Source: Cavia porcellus (taxonomy: Eukaryota; Chordata; Mammalia; Rodentia; Caviidae). From it: DNA of 64,000 nucleotides. The notes below the pieces were generated by a model, which searched no databases, had not been told where the DNA came from, and saw only the letters and a program-made list of their open reading frames with translations. The position numbers and the translations under genes were made by a program. The DNA is taken from the NCBI RefSeq assembly GCF_034190915.1, contig NW_026947485.1:51133019-51197018 (forward strand). The letters are read 5' to 3'. Positions 47,533 through 59,439 of this stretch are shown here, piece after piece; position 1 is the first letter of the stretch, and every line of letters begins with the position of its first letter.

Positions 47533-47592
47533 TAGTGCTGAAGATTGAATCTGTGGTCTCATCCATTGGGTTAAGCACACAGTATTCTACCC
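47533..47592 (-). mobile_element. ID-like SINE, diverged
   Basis: Antisense ID-like order: 'agtgctgaagattgaatctg', 'gttaagcacacagtattcta', 'cccagccc'. Divergence is high and there is no clear tail. Confidence 0.4.
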
Positions 47593-48149
47593 AGCCCAAC
47601 AGTCAATCTTTCCTTGGATATGTATTCTTTAATGTCTATCAATAAAGTTTTATATACTCTTTTATTGGATTTATCCCTTGAGATTTTATTATTCTACTTT
47701 TTCATATGCTTTCATATTTTGTTACCTTTATACCTAAGAACTTTATGTTATTAAATGTTTTAAGTGTAAAGGATGTCATTTTAATTTCTAATTTTTCATT
47801 ATAAAATACCAGATTATAAAAGTATGGCTGATATTTATGTATTAATCTTGAACTGTACAAGCTTGCTTAGCTCCTTAATTATTTCTAGTGACTTCTTTGT
47901 AGAGTCTTTGGGATTTTTTTAATCTAGGACCTCTGACACACTGAATAAGAATGATGAGATTTTGTTCCTGATCTTAGAGGGAGGTGTTTAGTTCTTCAGC
48001 ATTAAATATAGTGCTATCAATGGTTAGTCTTTTTGTTTGTTTGTTGAAGATAACTTTACCAGGCTGAGGAAATTTCCTTCTACTCTTAGATTGTTGAGAG
48101 TTATTTCTATCATAAATAGAGAATTTTGCCAATATTTTATGCACTCTTT

Positions 48150-48322
48150 TTATTCTGGGGTGGAGAATGAACCCAGAACCACAACACTGAGCAACAATCC
48201 ATTCCTTTTTTGTTTTTTATTTTGAGGCAGAGTCTTCCCTAGGCTGGGCTTCAATTTGTGATCATCCTAACCTCAGCCTTCCAGAGTGTTGGCATTATAG
48301 CTGTATACCACCAAGCCTGGCT
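48150..48322 (-). mobile_element. B1 SINE next to an ID-like fragment
   Basis: 48,205-48,322 is antisense B1 ('gaggcagagtcttccctagg', 'cagcctt', 'gcattatagctgtataccac', 'caagcctggc'). Just before it, about 48,155-48,204, is a deleted antisense ID-like piece ('gagaatgaacccagaacc', 'cactgagcaacaatcc'). Both interrupt the L1. Confidence 0.75.
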
Positions 48323-48447
48323 GTTTTGTGTACCCACTATGTCATCTATTTTTAAAAATATGTGTTACACTGTGTGATTTTTAAATGTTTAGTTATCTCT
48401 GCATTTCCACAATGAATCTCATTTCTACAATATATCATTCTTTTTAT

Positions 48448-49462
48448 TTTATTTTAAAGGGAATAAGACAGAACAGTAAAATGAAACAAAACAAAACAAT
48501 AATAGGACAATAGGAAATCCACAATTGTTCCTATATTACATATAGGAATCCTCTAAATAGTTACCCAGACTGCTGGCCCCAGGCCTGCAACTTCAATCAA
48601 ACAACATAATGTAAGTTTACTTCCCTATTTCAGTTACTTCAGTTAGTATCTCAGCCTGTGTCACATCCTGTTGCTTATGGGTGGGGGTGGCTGGATGTGG
48701 AGGAGGCTTACATGCTGTTTCTCCCCAGCCAACCCGGCTTCTTCCAGCACACAGGGAGGACGCAAGGTTTCCTTGCTGCTTTCCCTAGCCGGCAGAGCCT
48801 GCACCAGTGAAGGAGGCGGTGAAGGGTGCATGGCTTCTGTGCTGCTTCTCCCCAGTGCCTGGCAGCTCCTCTGTTGATGCACGGTGGGTGGGGACTGCAT
48901 TGCTTCCTCAGTCCTTCTCCCCTGTGGCCGTAGGGCCTCCAGCAGCACTCAGCGGATGGGCCCGCACTCCTTTCTTACTGTTTCTCCTAGGCGGCCAGTA
49001 GGGCCTCCACCCAGAGCGCCAGGGCTGGGGCTGGACTGCTTCTTTGCAGCTTCTCCCCGTTGGCTGGCAGGACCTCTGCTGGGGCACAGGAGGTGGGGCT
49101 GCACTGCTACTTTGCCTGTCTCCCCAGCAGCCCCAGGACTTCCATTGGTGCACAGGGCCTGGAGGCCACACTGCTTCCCTACCAGTTCTCCCCAGAGTCT
49201 GACAGTGCCTGAGGGGCGGGGCCACACTGCTTCCTTATCAGTTCTCTCTAACAGGTCTACCAGCCCTGGGTTTTTGATTTTTGTGAAATTTCTGAACTAT
49301 CTCTCTCCATGGACTTCAAGTCTCAATTCAGATCCTTCCTGTGGGACCCCTTCTCTCCTCCTCTTCCTCACGTTGCTTTATCCCAGGGTCTAGATACCAA
49401 AAGTTGGAGAGGCTGTTTCTTGGTTGCTCCCTGCTCTGCCATTTTCCCAGAAGCCCATACAG
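48448..49462 (-). mobile_element. Composite L1-related retroelement, copy D (VNTR-bearing, complete insertion)
   Basis: The 1,015-bp element lies inside an L1 and is flanked by a perfect 10-bp duplication 'ttctttttat' (48,438-48,447 and 49,463-49,472). On the minus strand it starts with an L1-5'UTR-like head containing 'aaaatggcagagcaggga'. A GC-rich VNTR of nine units follows (49,253-48,715), then a linker with 'gcaggcctggggccagcag', one AT-rich unit with 'tgtggatttcctattgtcct', and an end 'ccctttaaaataaaataaa'. Frames of up to 169 codons cross the VNTR in several registers on both strands and are not genes. The linker and 3' unit match copy C; the head is not present in B or C. Confidence 0.85.
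48715..49253 (-). repeat. GC-rich VNTR of nine ~56-69 bp units
   Basis: Units start on the plus strand at 48,715, 48,776, 48,842, 48,909, 48,978, 49,047, 49,115, 49,182 and 49,238. Each starts like 'ctgcttctccccag' and continues with a 'ggcagggcct'-like segment and a 'gggctgcactgcttc'-like end. Units are clearly related but diverged. Composition contrasts sharply with the AT-rich L1 around it. Confidence 0.92.
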
Positions 49463-49800
49463 TTCTTTTTATATATTTTTGGGCTTACTAAACTTATAGT
49501 GTTGTCCATGCAACATTATTGCTGTGTAGTATCCTTCCTTGTGATGTCTGGATTATGGATTAGAATAATACAAGATCATAGATGAGATAGGAATCATAGA
49601 CAAACTGTTCATTTTCTTAAATTTTCTCAAAGAATATGGGTAGAATTGATATTCTTTCTTAAATGGTTTGTACAATTTAATGGCAAAGTCTTTGGAGCCT
49701 TGAATTTTCTTTGTACCAAGTTTTAAACTATAAATTTTATTTCCTTAGTACATATAGGCCTGTCTGTCTGGCTTATTTTTCCTTTATCTGGATTTCCTCT

Positions 49801-52411
49801 ATTTAACACCTCAGCTTTCTCTCTCTCCTCCTTCACAAGGTTAAATGCTAAGAAATCTTGAAGATCAACTCATTTCTCATATGTCCCAAGCTTTCCCTGA
49901 AATAGTCTTTTCCTTAAAAATTTTCTCCCTCATGTCACAATGCCCTGGGCATCACCATTATTTATTGTATTACACTATATTAGAAATTTCTCTTTATGTA
50001 TTTTTCCCTCAATAGACATATAGTTGAAGATACAAATCATGTGTTTCATAATGTAAGAATTTATATCACATTTATAAAATTAACATGTATGTATTTGTGT
50101 GTACATTACACACACACATATACATTTATATACATATATATGCATATTTTACATGTATACTCATGTGTAAAAGTCAGTGTATTCTTATTAGTTCTTTAAA
50201 ATAGAAATTGTCAGCATCATTATTGAAATCACTTTCTATGCCTAACCTTATGAGATTTAGAAAACATTTGGAAACTTTTGAGCCCATGAGGAACTTTTTG
50301 ATTTCTGTCTTAACACTTGTGAGAAAATCCAAGTTGACAGCAAAGCCAGTTTACATTTTCTAGGTCTTAACTGAAAGGGAAATATATTGAGAGTTATTAA
50401 GCCTGTTGTGATTATTGGGCTACAGTATATATTCAAGCACAAATGTCTAATTTACTTTCATATTTATTTGGTCTTTTTTAGCGTTTTCCTTTTTGAAAAA
50501 TAGGCTACATTACCAGGCACATTTGAACACCAGCATTAGTCATGGACGTGGTGATTCATCAGGTTGGCTTATAAAGTGAAAGCAGCCTTGCCCTTCCTAA
50601 ACGTCGACGGTTGGCAACTCTTTTCCCCCCTCTGAATCAGGCGTGTATTTGAGTAATCAAGAAAGAACTGTCTGTCTTGTGACCTTAGAGGCTGGTGAAA
50701 GGGAACAACTGAGTGTTTTTGGCATAGGAAAGTTAGCAGAACAATGCAAATCTGTAGACCAGAGGGCCTCTCTGCTTGGCTGCTTCCTCTGGGCAGACTT
50801 GAATGTCACAGGATCTGCTAATTGCCAGCAGGATTTTTCATACTTGGTGAAAAACTATTTTAATATAATCAAAATGGATTTCAGGTCTTTAAAAAAAACA
50901 TGTTTAAACTCTCTCTGTGCTCATTTTGCTAAATTCTTTACCTTTGGTTAAGATCTGCAGTCTTTCTCAATTGGGTGTTTTTTTAACCCTACTGAGATCA
51001 GAACCAGTAAGAGACAGTTTTACAACACGGACACATTGGGAGAATAACCAGACTGGGGAGTGAAGGAATGAGCCTAATGCAAATTAGGTGAGGCAATTAG
51101 ACCACACAGAGAGAATGTGGAAACCATCTCAAAGATAAGTGAGAGGGATAATAGCCAGGGAGCCCAAGAACTTTGAATGAAATGACAGATCCGAAGACAA
51201 TAAAGCCAAAAGGATCTGGCAGAGAAAAAGGATTCATTTATATTAAATTCACACATCCTGTTTGACTGTGAATCAATGAGCATTTTTAAAATACTCATTG
51301 AAGAAAGTGCAAATATTTGATTTTTAAGAATCTGTCTCTCTCTTGTTTGTCTCTGTCTCCCCCTCTCAGATTTTTTTCTCATTAAGAATATGTGGGGTGT
51401 CATTAGAAAACCAGAGAGTTGCAAACCACTACATTGAAAAACATCTGTGTAGATTCCTCTCTGCCCTATGTTTGACATCTTTCAAATCTATGCGGCTTAT
51501 CTTGAAATCTCTAAACAATCTACAACATTCACTCCTTTGCCTCAGGAACTCAGGAGAGCTGGGCTGGTTTTAGATCTTTGACTCATGTTCCAAAGTCATC
51601 TTATTTCAAGTACAATTTGGGGACAGTTATGTGTGCTGTTCTTGTATCTTCCTAAACGGAAATTATTTTGAAAGTAAAGTTATATATAAAATCAACTCAG
51701 GAAATGTACTTTGCAAATATGAGCATTATTAGAAGCCATGCCACAAAAAATACTTTGATTGTTTTTACCAGAGAATAGTATTAACTAAAACTTATGGGAA
51801 GACATTCTTTTGGATTAAGCTTCTGCTCTAGGCCCAACAGATTAGACCTAACCAGAAAACAGAATGGATTGCTTTGGCTAGGTGCAGTGAAATCAAACTA
51901 GTTCAAAGAGGTTCGGTTTTCCAAACAAAAACAAACAAAAATCCAGGAGATCCATACCAATTAATCAGAAAAGTCCTAGACAGCATCCAGCATGATAAGA
52001 AAAGTCCCCCCTGCTTTCAGGAAAGTACTTGGAAATGATCAGTCTGCTTTTTGTTATTTATTGCCTTTTTTCTACCCAGAAAGCTCCTCTCCCCTGCTCG
52101 GTTCATTGGAATTTATTTCTATTTCATAGATAGATTTATGCTTGAATTGCTAATAAGAAACAAATAGATCACTCAATGAATTTGTTGAATTTTGTCTTTT
52201 GATAATCATTACAATAGAATAATGATATATCTCTACAGAGAGACTTTGAGAAATGTGAAGCTCAAAATTTTAAATAATTGTATTTAAGAGTGTTACCTAA
52301 GTGGTTACCTAAAGGATAATTCCCTAAATACAATAAAACATGAAAAGCTAATTTGAAGGGAGCAAGAGTTGATATCACAAAAGGAGACAAACAAAAATCA
52401 AGTTTCTTTCC
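49801..52411. other. Non-coding stretch with a candidate regulatory block
   Basis: 49,800-50,060 has an L2-like flavour ('caatgccctgggcatc', 'tattgtattacactatatta') but too little for a call. A TATG/ACAC-type simple repeat is at 50,083-50,165. 50,520-50,960 is repeat-free and mixed in composition, with a CpG cluster at 'aaacgtcgacgg' near 50,600 and an octamer ATGCAAAT at 50,744-50,751. No exon was recognised. Confidence 0.4.
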
Positions 52412-52800
52412 ATATTAGTCCTAGTCACATTAGTTGTCCCTGAGAAACAATACTTGACACCTGCAACTTAAGGGAGGAGAAGTTTGTCACCGAGGTACAA
52501 AGCATGGTTAGCCTGCTCCAGAGCAGAAGGCATGGTGGAAACCATGGGCAGAGGAAATCTGCTCACATCATGCTGACCAGTAAACAAGGAGAGAATGGAG
52601 GAGCCTGTGAGGGGATATAGTCTCCTAGATCACACCAGAGGGACTGGCCTCTTCCAGTCAGGCCCTGACTCCTAGGAGCAAGTCAAGTCAGCTATCATGC
52701 CCACATGATTGTACCGCCTTCCAGATACTCTACCTATCAACTCATAAGGCCTTTATGTGGGGTGAGATGTGGGATATGCATTCAACATGGAAAACACAGC
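52412..52800 (-). mobile_element. MaLR LTR
   Basis: Antisense MaLR order: 'tattagtcctagtcacatta', 'gagaaacaatacttgacacc', 'cttaagggaggagaagttt', 'agcagaaggcatggtggaaa', and an end near 'tgcattcaacatggaaaaca'. It is a solo LTR without interior. Confidence 0.7.
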
Positions 52801-55084
52801 AGTATCTCAACAAGGAAGACTCTTTTCCCCAGATCCTCTTTCTGTGAGGCGAAACTCGCCTGAATAGGCCAGTTCAAGCTGTGGCTATTTTGACTCGATG
52901 CTTCTTGGAGGGATGGGCCAATCAGGAAAGGCTTCGTGGGAACCCCCTGGAGGAAAATCCATGCCTTTCCAGTTCTGACTTGGACCCACTATTGTGAATA
53001 TCTTGTTCAGGGTTTCAGTGCTGATGGCAATCAATTAGGACTGCAGATCTAAAACCCCATTCTTCTGTGCATCTTTAATGGGGCTCCTAGCCTGCCTCCC
53101 CTTCTTTCAGTTGGTTCTGAATTCAGATAGGAAATGGAAAGGCTGTTACAGATTCTATTGAAGCTCTTAACAGTCATTTGAAAACTAAAATCTCCTGAGA
53201 TGTAAGCAATATATTAAGTATCAGTCAGAAAAATTTAATAGGACCTATTTTCTGAAGAATAAACAAAATCAGAAAAAAGCACAGCCAACTCTTCATCCTT
53301 GTTTGTTTATACCGATGTACAACATCTGAAAAATAGATGCAGAATAAAAGGCCCAGCACAAAGAGAACACAAGCTTTCACTTGAGAATTAACTGGGTATA
53401 GAAGAACTAGAACTTTAAAAAAAAAAAAGCCTAAAAGAAGCAAAAAATTATGAACGATGGCCACTTTGTTCTCCTTCCAAAAGAAAGTTTGAGGGAAAGA
53501 GATATGGTTGTAGACATAGTGAGGCTAGTCGTGAAATCAGATTCAGACAATGGATAACTGATTTTAGGGTTTAAATAAGGAGCAGTCACAGCAGTGCGTG
53601 TGAGATGCCTTGTGGCTGTGCTTGGAAAACTTCCCAAGGGCTGGTTGAAGAGGTTCTCTGTTGGAGGAGCTTCCCTTTGGAGAACAGGAAGTATGAATGA
53701 GGAAGAGGTTATGAGAGAGTTAGACATTCAGGAAGAAGACAGTGATAACTGGAATGGAAATGCAGATCACTGATGGGTACTATTTTTACTTAGAGTAGGC
53801 AGTGATAACTCCATCCTTGTCGACTGAGCACTCTGCACTAAGAACGTTGCTTTCAAAGTAAATCACTGAACACTTCAGCAGTCTTTAAAAACAAGTAACT
53901 GAGGCTCTTCGTTGGCTGCTTTCTCCACAAGTATGGCTTTTTCACCACCACCCATGGATCTGCCCAATTCCTGCTCGATTCCTGCTGAAGCCTTTCCTCA
54001 ACCCTCCACTTCCCATTCCTCAGCAGCCTTATGCTGTATCCTCTCAGAATTACACTGGCTGGTCCAGTGTTTATGAACTTTGAAAGATGTTTTTGGAAAC
54101 AATCTCTATAAATTGTTGTCTGATATGATCATGGGCAGATTATGAAATATTTCCTTAGTTTCTTTATGCATAAACATCTATTAAATTATAGCATATATTC
54201 TATGAAGTTGTTGAATTAGATCAAATAATATACACAGAGCTCTTAACCCAGTGCCTGATAGACTGAAAGAAATTATCAAGCATGATCATGATTGCTGAGC
54301 TAGTCCTTATTTAATACCAACCATGCTGCATTTCAACTGCCTGCCCACAAGTTTACTGACAGGTCTATGTACATGCATATTATGAACCAAAGTTGAAGCT
54401 CCAATGCTTGTGGCATCATGAATCCCCATAAATGCTTGCTAATGAATTCGGTGAGTAAGCTCATCCCGTGTTCTAGCATGAATGATGCTGATGTCTGCAG
54501 TCATAATTTTAAAAGAGCATGGCTATAGAATAATCTGCCCAAGTTAAATGATATATTTTCTATTCTTTAAAAATATCCTAAAAAGGAGTCTTTAGTCTCT
54601 TTGGAAATATTCCCTAATAAATATTTTCTTGAAGTCCTGTTTAAAATGAAAATCTATCACTTAACATTTAAAATTGGTAAAAAAAAAAAAAAACCTTCAT
54701 TCTCGATAAAACATACTCTCATATGTATAAACATTCACACTGACCTCCTATATAAACCTTTTTAGGCATTTTAAAAGTCTTCAAGCAATTTGGTAATTGA
54801 AATCCTGAGAAATAATCAGTTACAAATCATAGAAATAGTAATAAAAATTTGAACCCTCAAACTGCTTAGTTTATACTCAAAGAAAGGAAAACCATTTAAA
54901 ACAGCCTAATTCTTGGAACAGCTACATTTATTCAGAAATGGTGGTTTTCAAAATATTATATCAATGAGCAAAATCTTAATATTTCCATTTAGCTGTACTA
55001 GTTAGTCCTTCTTACTTTTATAAAAATAGATTTCCAAGTGGTTAAAATATTAACTGAGAATACTAAGAAACTTAAAATATTTTC
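52801..55084. other. Non-coding stretch
   Basis: Mixed composition to 54,100, then AT-rich with an MIR-like fragment. Frames at 53,225-53,727 (79 and 98 codons, minus) lack domains. No exon was recognised. Confidence 0.4.
54190..54285 (+). mobile_element. MIR SINE 3' fragment
   Basis: 'tagatcaaataatatacaca' and 'gagctcttaacccagtgcct' then 'gatagactgaaagaaattat' parallel the MIR 3' part, in which 'agcgcttagcacagtgcctgg' follows a 'gataat' stretch. Confidence 0.45.
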
Positions 55085-55222
55085 CAGGTATAGTAGTACA
55101 CATGTGTAATCTCAGAACTAGTCAGACTGAGGCAGGAGGATTCCCATGAGTTTAGGGTCAGTCTAGGCTGCATAGTGAGCTGAAGGCTAGTCTGAGGTAC
55201 AAGGCAAGACAGTCTCAAAAAG
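55085..55222 (+). mobile_element. B1 SINE
   Basis: 'ccaggtatagtagtacacat', 'actgaggcaggaggattc', 'ggtcagtctaggctgcatag', the second copy 'aaggctagtctgaggtacaa', and 'acagtctcaaaaag'. The internal duplication is present. Confidence 0.88.
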
Positions 55223-58200
55223 ACCTTTATCCTTTAATGCATTAACATGATTTAAAGCAACGAAAAGCTAAAGAAAACTAAATTCGAATAAGATAGTTTG
55301 TTTTAGAAAAATTCTTGTACAACACAGCCTCTCCTAAAAACAACGTCTATAAATTGTAGGTACACATTTAAAATAATATTTCAAATACTGTCTTTGATGT
55401 TAGAAAGTGCTCTTGATACAATAGAGAATTTTTAAGTAGTATATTAAATTGAACATTAAATATAAAAAATTTTAAAATAAGATTTAAATAAATATGCTGC
55501 AGTTGGCATTTGTCATGCATATGATCTTCTATGCATGATACTAAGATTCAACAGTATTTGCTGTCTTGATATTCTTTAAAATTAGGAGGTGTTGAATGGT
55601 CTAACTACAAATTCTGTACCTTACTCTGCTCCCACAGATAAGGTCCCACATCTGAATGACTTCTTAATCACAAGCACGTGGCACAGCTCCTGCTTCTCTC
55701 TAAACACTGAGCTTCAGTTCTCTGACAGCCCTTAGGGCTGGGCAGTGAGGCTGATCACTTTCTCTTGTGGAAGCTGGGTCACTGTGTCTCCTGAGACTAC
55801 AGAGCTTTCCTCCCAAAGCCCCTGCTCGGTCACTGCTCCATAGTGTAGCCCTCATGTGGCTCAACATGGAATGCTGGATCTTTCTCCAGTCGTGATTAAC
55901 AGCTGTGAAAATTATCTGCCTAATATGTTCAGCATCTCCCATTGCCATCGATCAAGAATCCTTCCATCACCAATGGCATAAACAGAAGGTGGTCAAACAC
56001 TACCCCAAAACTATTTAGTGTTCATTTTATGCTTGGTGACATTATCACCGTAATACAAAGTATCACAGCCAGGAGACATTTTCCTAAACTTCAAAGGCGA
56101 CAAAGTTTCCATCAGTGCATCAACAGGGGTTGGGCATGGATAGACATGGATTAGTCAAGAAACCACTGCTCTTGTGAGGTCAGTGCTGGTATCTGACAGC
56201 TGCATGAAGCTGTGGTGGTGGTTCTTTTATTCAGTCCCAAGCATCTTCATGGAAAAATCACATATTTGTGAAGATTACCATGTTGGAGTCAAAATGTGGT
56301 AAGTGTGCCCCGATTAGACCTTATTCGAGCCTGAGTGTTTTCTCACATTGTATCTTTGATCCCCAAATGCTGTTATCTACTCCTCTCCTTATTTTAGATA
56401 GAATGAGTTAATCCTTTTAGTTACAATTTAGTAACCTAGGCCACATAACAAATGGTATCACTCTCTTATGGTCCTGGAAATCTGAGATTATTTGATCTGC
56501 ATATATCTGAAGCCCTTGAAAATAAAACTTTCACCTGATAAAGGACTTTGCAAGCCCATGACTAGCGGTGGAAAAATGCTGAAATGAATTTTCAGTGTTT
56601 ACATGGAGCGACAGACTTTAAGAACTGAATACATTTCCAGTGTTCTAGGATATTAGGATGTGTGTGAAGAATCCAAGGATTGTTGGTAGAAGCTGGTTAT
56701 TTCTAGGTAGGCTGGAGAAGTTATGGAAAGACAATATGCTCCATGTCCAAAGGTCTTGGCTCCAGGCATATTAGAGTAGCTTATTTCCTTAATCTTATGA
56801 AGTGGTCTTTGAGTATTTACAGTGCTGTAACAGTAATAACTGAAAATAAAGTACAAAGTTTAATCTCTGGGGCCATGAAATTCTAAAATCAGGAGGACAT
56901 GAAGATAGATTTTACCCATTTCTAAAGGCAGACCAGTTTTTGAAAAAATAACTGATAAGACAGTTATAATAGAATTACAAAGGCTGTTTTGTGATTTCTA
57001 AGAAGTGAATGTTCAATCAGGGGTAATAATATAGGTAGACTAAAAATGAGAATGTGACTTCTGGGACCAAGCTACTGGCCTCATGCAAAATTATTATGTT
57101 GAATAGGCAGAAATATTTCCTTGGCTCTGTTAGTCTTCAATGAGAGAAGATCATTTTCAATTTCTTCACAACTGTGTTGTATGCATAGTACATGCCCTTA
57201 TACAATAAGAGAAATATAATAATGTGACTGCAGCAAGAAACCAAATGGAATGTGTAGAGCCATTTTCCTTCCTGGGGCAGCATGTGTTCCATAAAAGCCA
57301 CTTTGTGATTCTAAGAAACTCATGTTAATTCAGTGGATATTATATAGGTGGGCTGCCCCATTCTCTCTACTGTTTTGAATGGAAAAGGGTTTGGTGCACA
57401 CTAATGCACTACTCGCCCTAGTGGTTAGTGTATAGCTTACAAAATATTGAGACAGAATGATGGAACTAGAGAAGGAACGAATCACTAAAAGATCCTGACT
57501 TAGAATTGGCTGTGGTGACTGAAATTGTAGCTATCCCATTCAACATAGAATAAATGTGTTTTATGCATATGATAAATAGTTGCATAAAGTTATATGAACT
57601 CTGTATTGGAGATACAATTCTATGTGAGCTTAATTCTTTTCATTTCTTTTTTACTTCTTTATTCCTATACAGAAGAATTTATTTCAAAAACATTAGCTTG
57701 CTTTAGCTTTTTCTATATAGCAGCAATAGAAAAGACTTTGTACTATAACCATGTAGTAAAAAGTTAGGAGCTAGTAGTGTTGGCAGCAATCAACATATAG
57801 TGGACTTTCAAGATGAGGGAAGGACCCAGGAAAAGAGCGAAAGGCTGCTTACATAACTGGAGCTCTTTTGGAACTATCCTCAAACCTTGAAAGGAATTGC
57901 TTCGCTTTAATTAGGGAAGCCAGCACCTATAAAAGGAGATGAATTTGATTAATGTTTGCCAGAAGGTATTCGGACACTGTATGTGTATAAAAGGCAAATC
58001 CAAATGTGACTGGGAAGCAATCTGCAGAATGAAAACCAAGATGAAAGCTTTAGTTAAATCAGTAGAATATTTATATTTGATTGAACACCAAGTATATGAT
58101 GCTATATATCAAATGCAGTTTTATTGATTTTTGACGTCTTTATATAAAATATACATAAATGAAAGAGTATATATAATAAATGAAGAGATCAATGAGTTTT

Positions 58201-58329
58201 CACAAAATGAAGACATGAAACAGACTTGAAATAAGCAACAGCACTGACTATGTGCCAGAGAGATCTTATTTCCTTTTCACTTCACTACCCAGCCCTCGTC
58301 CATACCCTTAATCTCCATGTCTAATATGC
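55223..58329. other. Mostly unique non-coding stretch
   Basis: 55,600-56,170 is more GC-rich than its flanks and has overlapping short frames on both strands (82 and 70 codons) with no recognisable domain. Two TATAAAA motifs lie near 57,930 and 57,990 without any recognisable transcript. No exon was recognised. Confidence 0.4.
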
Positions 58330-58774
58330 TACAACATCATATATTATAATAATCATTTGTTCATTTTGACTTTTTGGACTATATATGAAAGGAACCATAT
58401 AGTATGTATTTTTGTACCTGCCTTCTTTTTTTAAAATTTTATTTTAAAGAGAGAAAAATAAAAATTTCAAAATAAGATAATAGGAGAGTAACAATGATTA
58501 AACTGGCTTCTTTATCTCAGTAAAACTTACAAAATTCATCTATAATGTTAGATGAGATTAAATCATTTATTCTTATTTCAATAAAATTTTGAAATGTACA
58601 TTATTGAATTGTGCATTCTACTGCTGATAACCGTTTGAGTTATCTTTAATCTGTTATATTATGGATTAGGTTGCCATTAATTTTCACATGTGTTTTGGTG
58701 ATTATGTAAACACATTTCTTTTGGATAAATGTGTAAAATTGGTGGGTCATAGGGTATGCATAAGACTGAAGGGA
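58330..58774 (-). mobile_element. Ancient L1 3'-region, invaded by copy E
   Basis: The plus strand reads as the antisense of an old L1 3' region: 'tgaaaggaaccatatagtat', 'ttttgtacctgccttc', 'gataaatgtgtaaaattggt' and 'ggtgggtcatagggtatgca'. The block is interrupted at 58,429-58,502 by a 74-bp remnant of the composite family. Confidence 0.7.
58429..58502 (-). mobile_element. Composite family, copy E (5'-truncated to one partial 3' unit)
   Basis: On the minus strand it reads 'aatcattgttactctcctat', 'tatcttattttgaaa' and an A-rich end, matching the last unit of copy C. The flanks 'ctgccttcttt' (58,418-58,428) and 'ctggcttcttt' (58,503-58,513) form an 11-bp target-site duplication with one mismatch. 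Confidence 0.65.
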
Positions 58775-58784
58775 AAAAGAAAAA

Positions 58785-59030
58785 AATATGTATATGATAG
58801 TTAAGGTAGTTATACTATTAATTACTAATTTATATTAGTTCACTGAAAAGAAAGGTTTGTGTTTATACTGTTTAATGAACTTTTCATGCCTGTATTTATA
58901 ACATGAAAATAACAGTTTCCTACATGTTAACTGTTGTTGCTCTCTACTATCTTTTGAAATTTTCTATCAGTGTTTTTACTGTTTCTTCTCTTTAAAATAA
59001 AATTTAAAAAATAATTTAAAAATAAAAACA
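58785..59030 (+). mobile_element. L1 3'-UTR segment G, related to the composite 3' module
   Basis: It aligns with F at 32,690-32,900 through 'tagttcactgaaaagaaagg' and 'tttgtgtttatactgtttaa'. Its last 80 bp ('gttaactgttgttgctctct', 'actatcttttgaaat', 'tttaaaataaaattt') match the final unit of copies A-C. It ends in an A-rich run. No ORF2 sequence precedes it, so this is a strongly 5'-truncated insertion. Confidence 0.6.
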
Positions 59031-59032
59031 TA

Positions 59033-59130
59033 GGGGCTGGGGATTTAGCTCGGTGGCATAAGTGCCTGGCTGGCAAGCATGAGTTCAATCTCCATTACCA
59101 AAATACATACATACATATATACATACATAA
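59033..59130 (+). mobile_element. ID-type SINE with ATAC tail
   Basis: 'ggggctggggatttagctcg' opens the element; 'gagttcaatctccattacc' closes the body. The tail has become an ATAC-type microsatellite at about 59,101-59,130. It lies directly after the A-rich end of segment G, suggesting insertion into its tail. Confidence 0.9.
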
Positions 59131-59439
59131 TTAAATTAAAACATTAATTTTAACAATTTTCAATTTTCATATATTATATTTTAAACAAGATATGTGTACA
59201 TCAATGTTCTTTCAACTTATTTGTTATAGTTGTGTTTTGCAAATCACAATGTGATGTTATCTAATTAATAAAATTATATTTATCCAACTTATCTCTTATG
59301 ATCAATTTAAAAATATTTTTCTTTAATTTTCAATTTGCATCAGTTTGATAACCTCATTACCCTAAGGTAACATTTAGTTCTTTGCATTATTAGTGGACAT
59401 GAGAAGTGTTCTTTTGAAAAACATATTTGCCCAATAATT

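Larger units (their letters stand above)
47600..49800 (-). mobile_element. L1 ORF2 remnant, invaded by SINEs and composite copy D
   Basis: The plus strand reads as antisense L1 ORF2 in three blocks. Block one is 47,600-48,150 ('gagattttattattctactt', 'attaatcttgaactgtacaa', 'gttcctgatcttagaggga', 'attgttgagagttatttcta'). Block two is 48,323-48,447 ('ctgcatttccacaatgaatc'). Block three is 49,463-49,800 ('aattttctcaaagaatatgg', 'taatggcaaagtctttggag'). Removing the SINE block and copy D restores the normal L1 order, which fixes their insertion points. It has lost coding capacity. Confidence 0.82.

Noticed and set aside
48715..49253. CRISPR-like array
   Set aside because: The units are diverged GC-rich tandem repeats with no alternation of constant repeats and unique spacers, and the context is vertebrate.
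48884..49393. 169-codon open frame and overlapping 92-105-codon frames on both strands
   Set aside because: They cross the GC-rich VNTR of copy D. GC-rich tandem repeats lack AT-rich stop codons in several registers at once, so the length is a composition effect.
50744..50751. SOX-OCT composite site at 'acaatgcaaat'
   Set aside because: The octamer is present, but the SOX-like half is in the wrong orientation and overlaps it, so the canonical composite is not met.
57930..58000. TATAAAA motifs as a promoter
   Set aside because: They lie in AT-rich sequence without initiator context, CpG enrichment or any downstream transcript structure.
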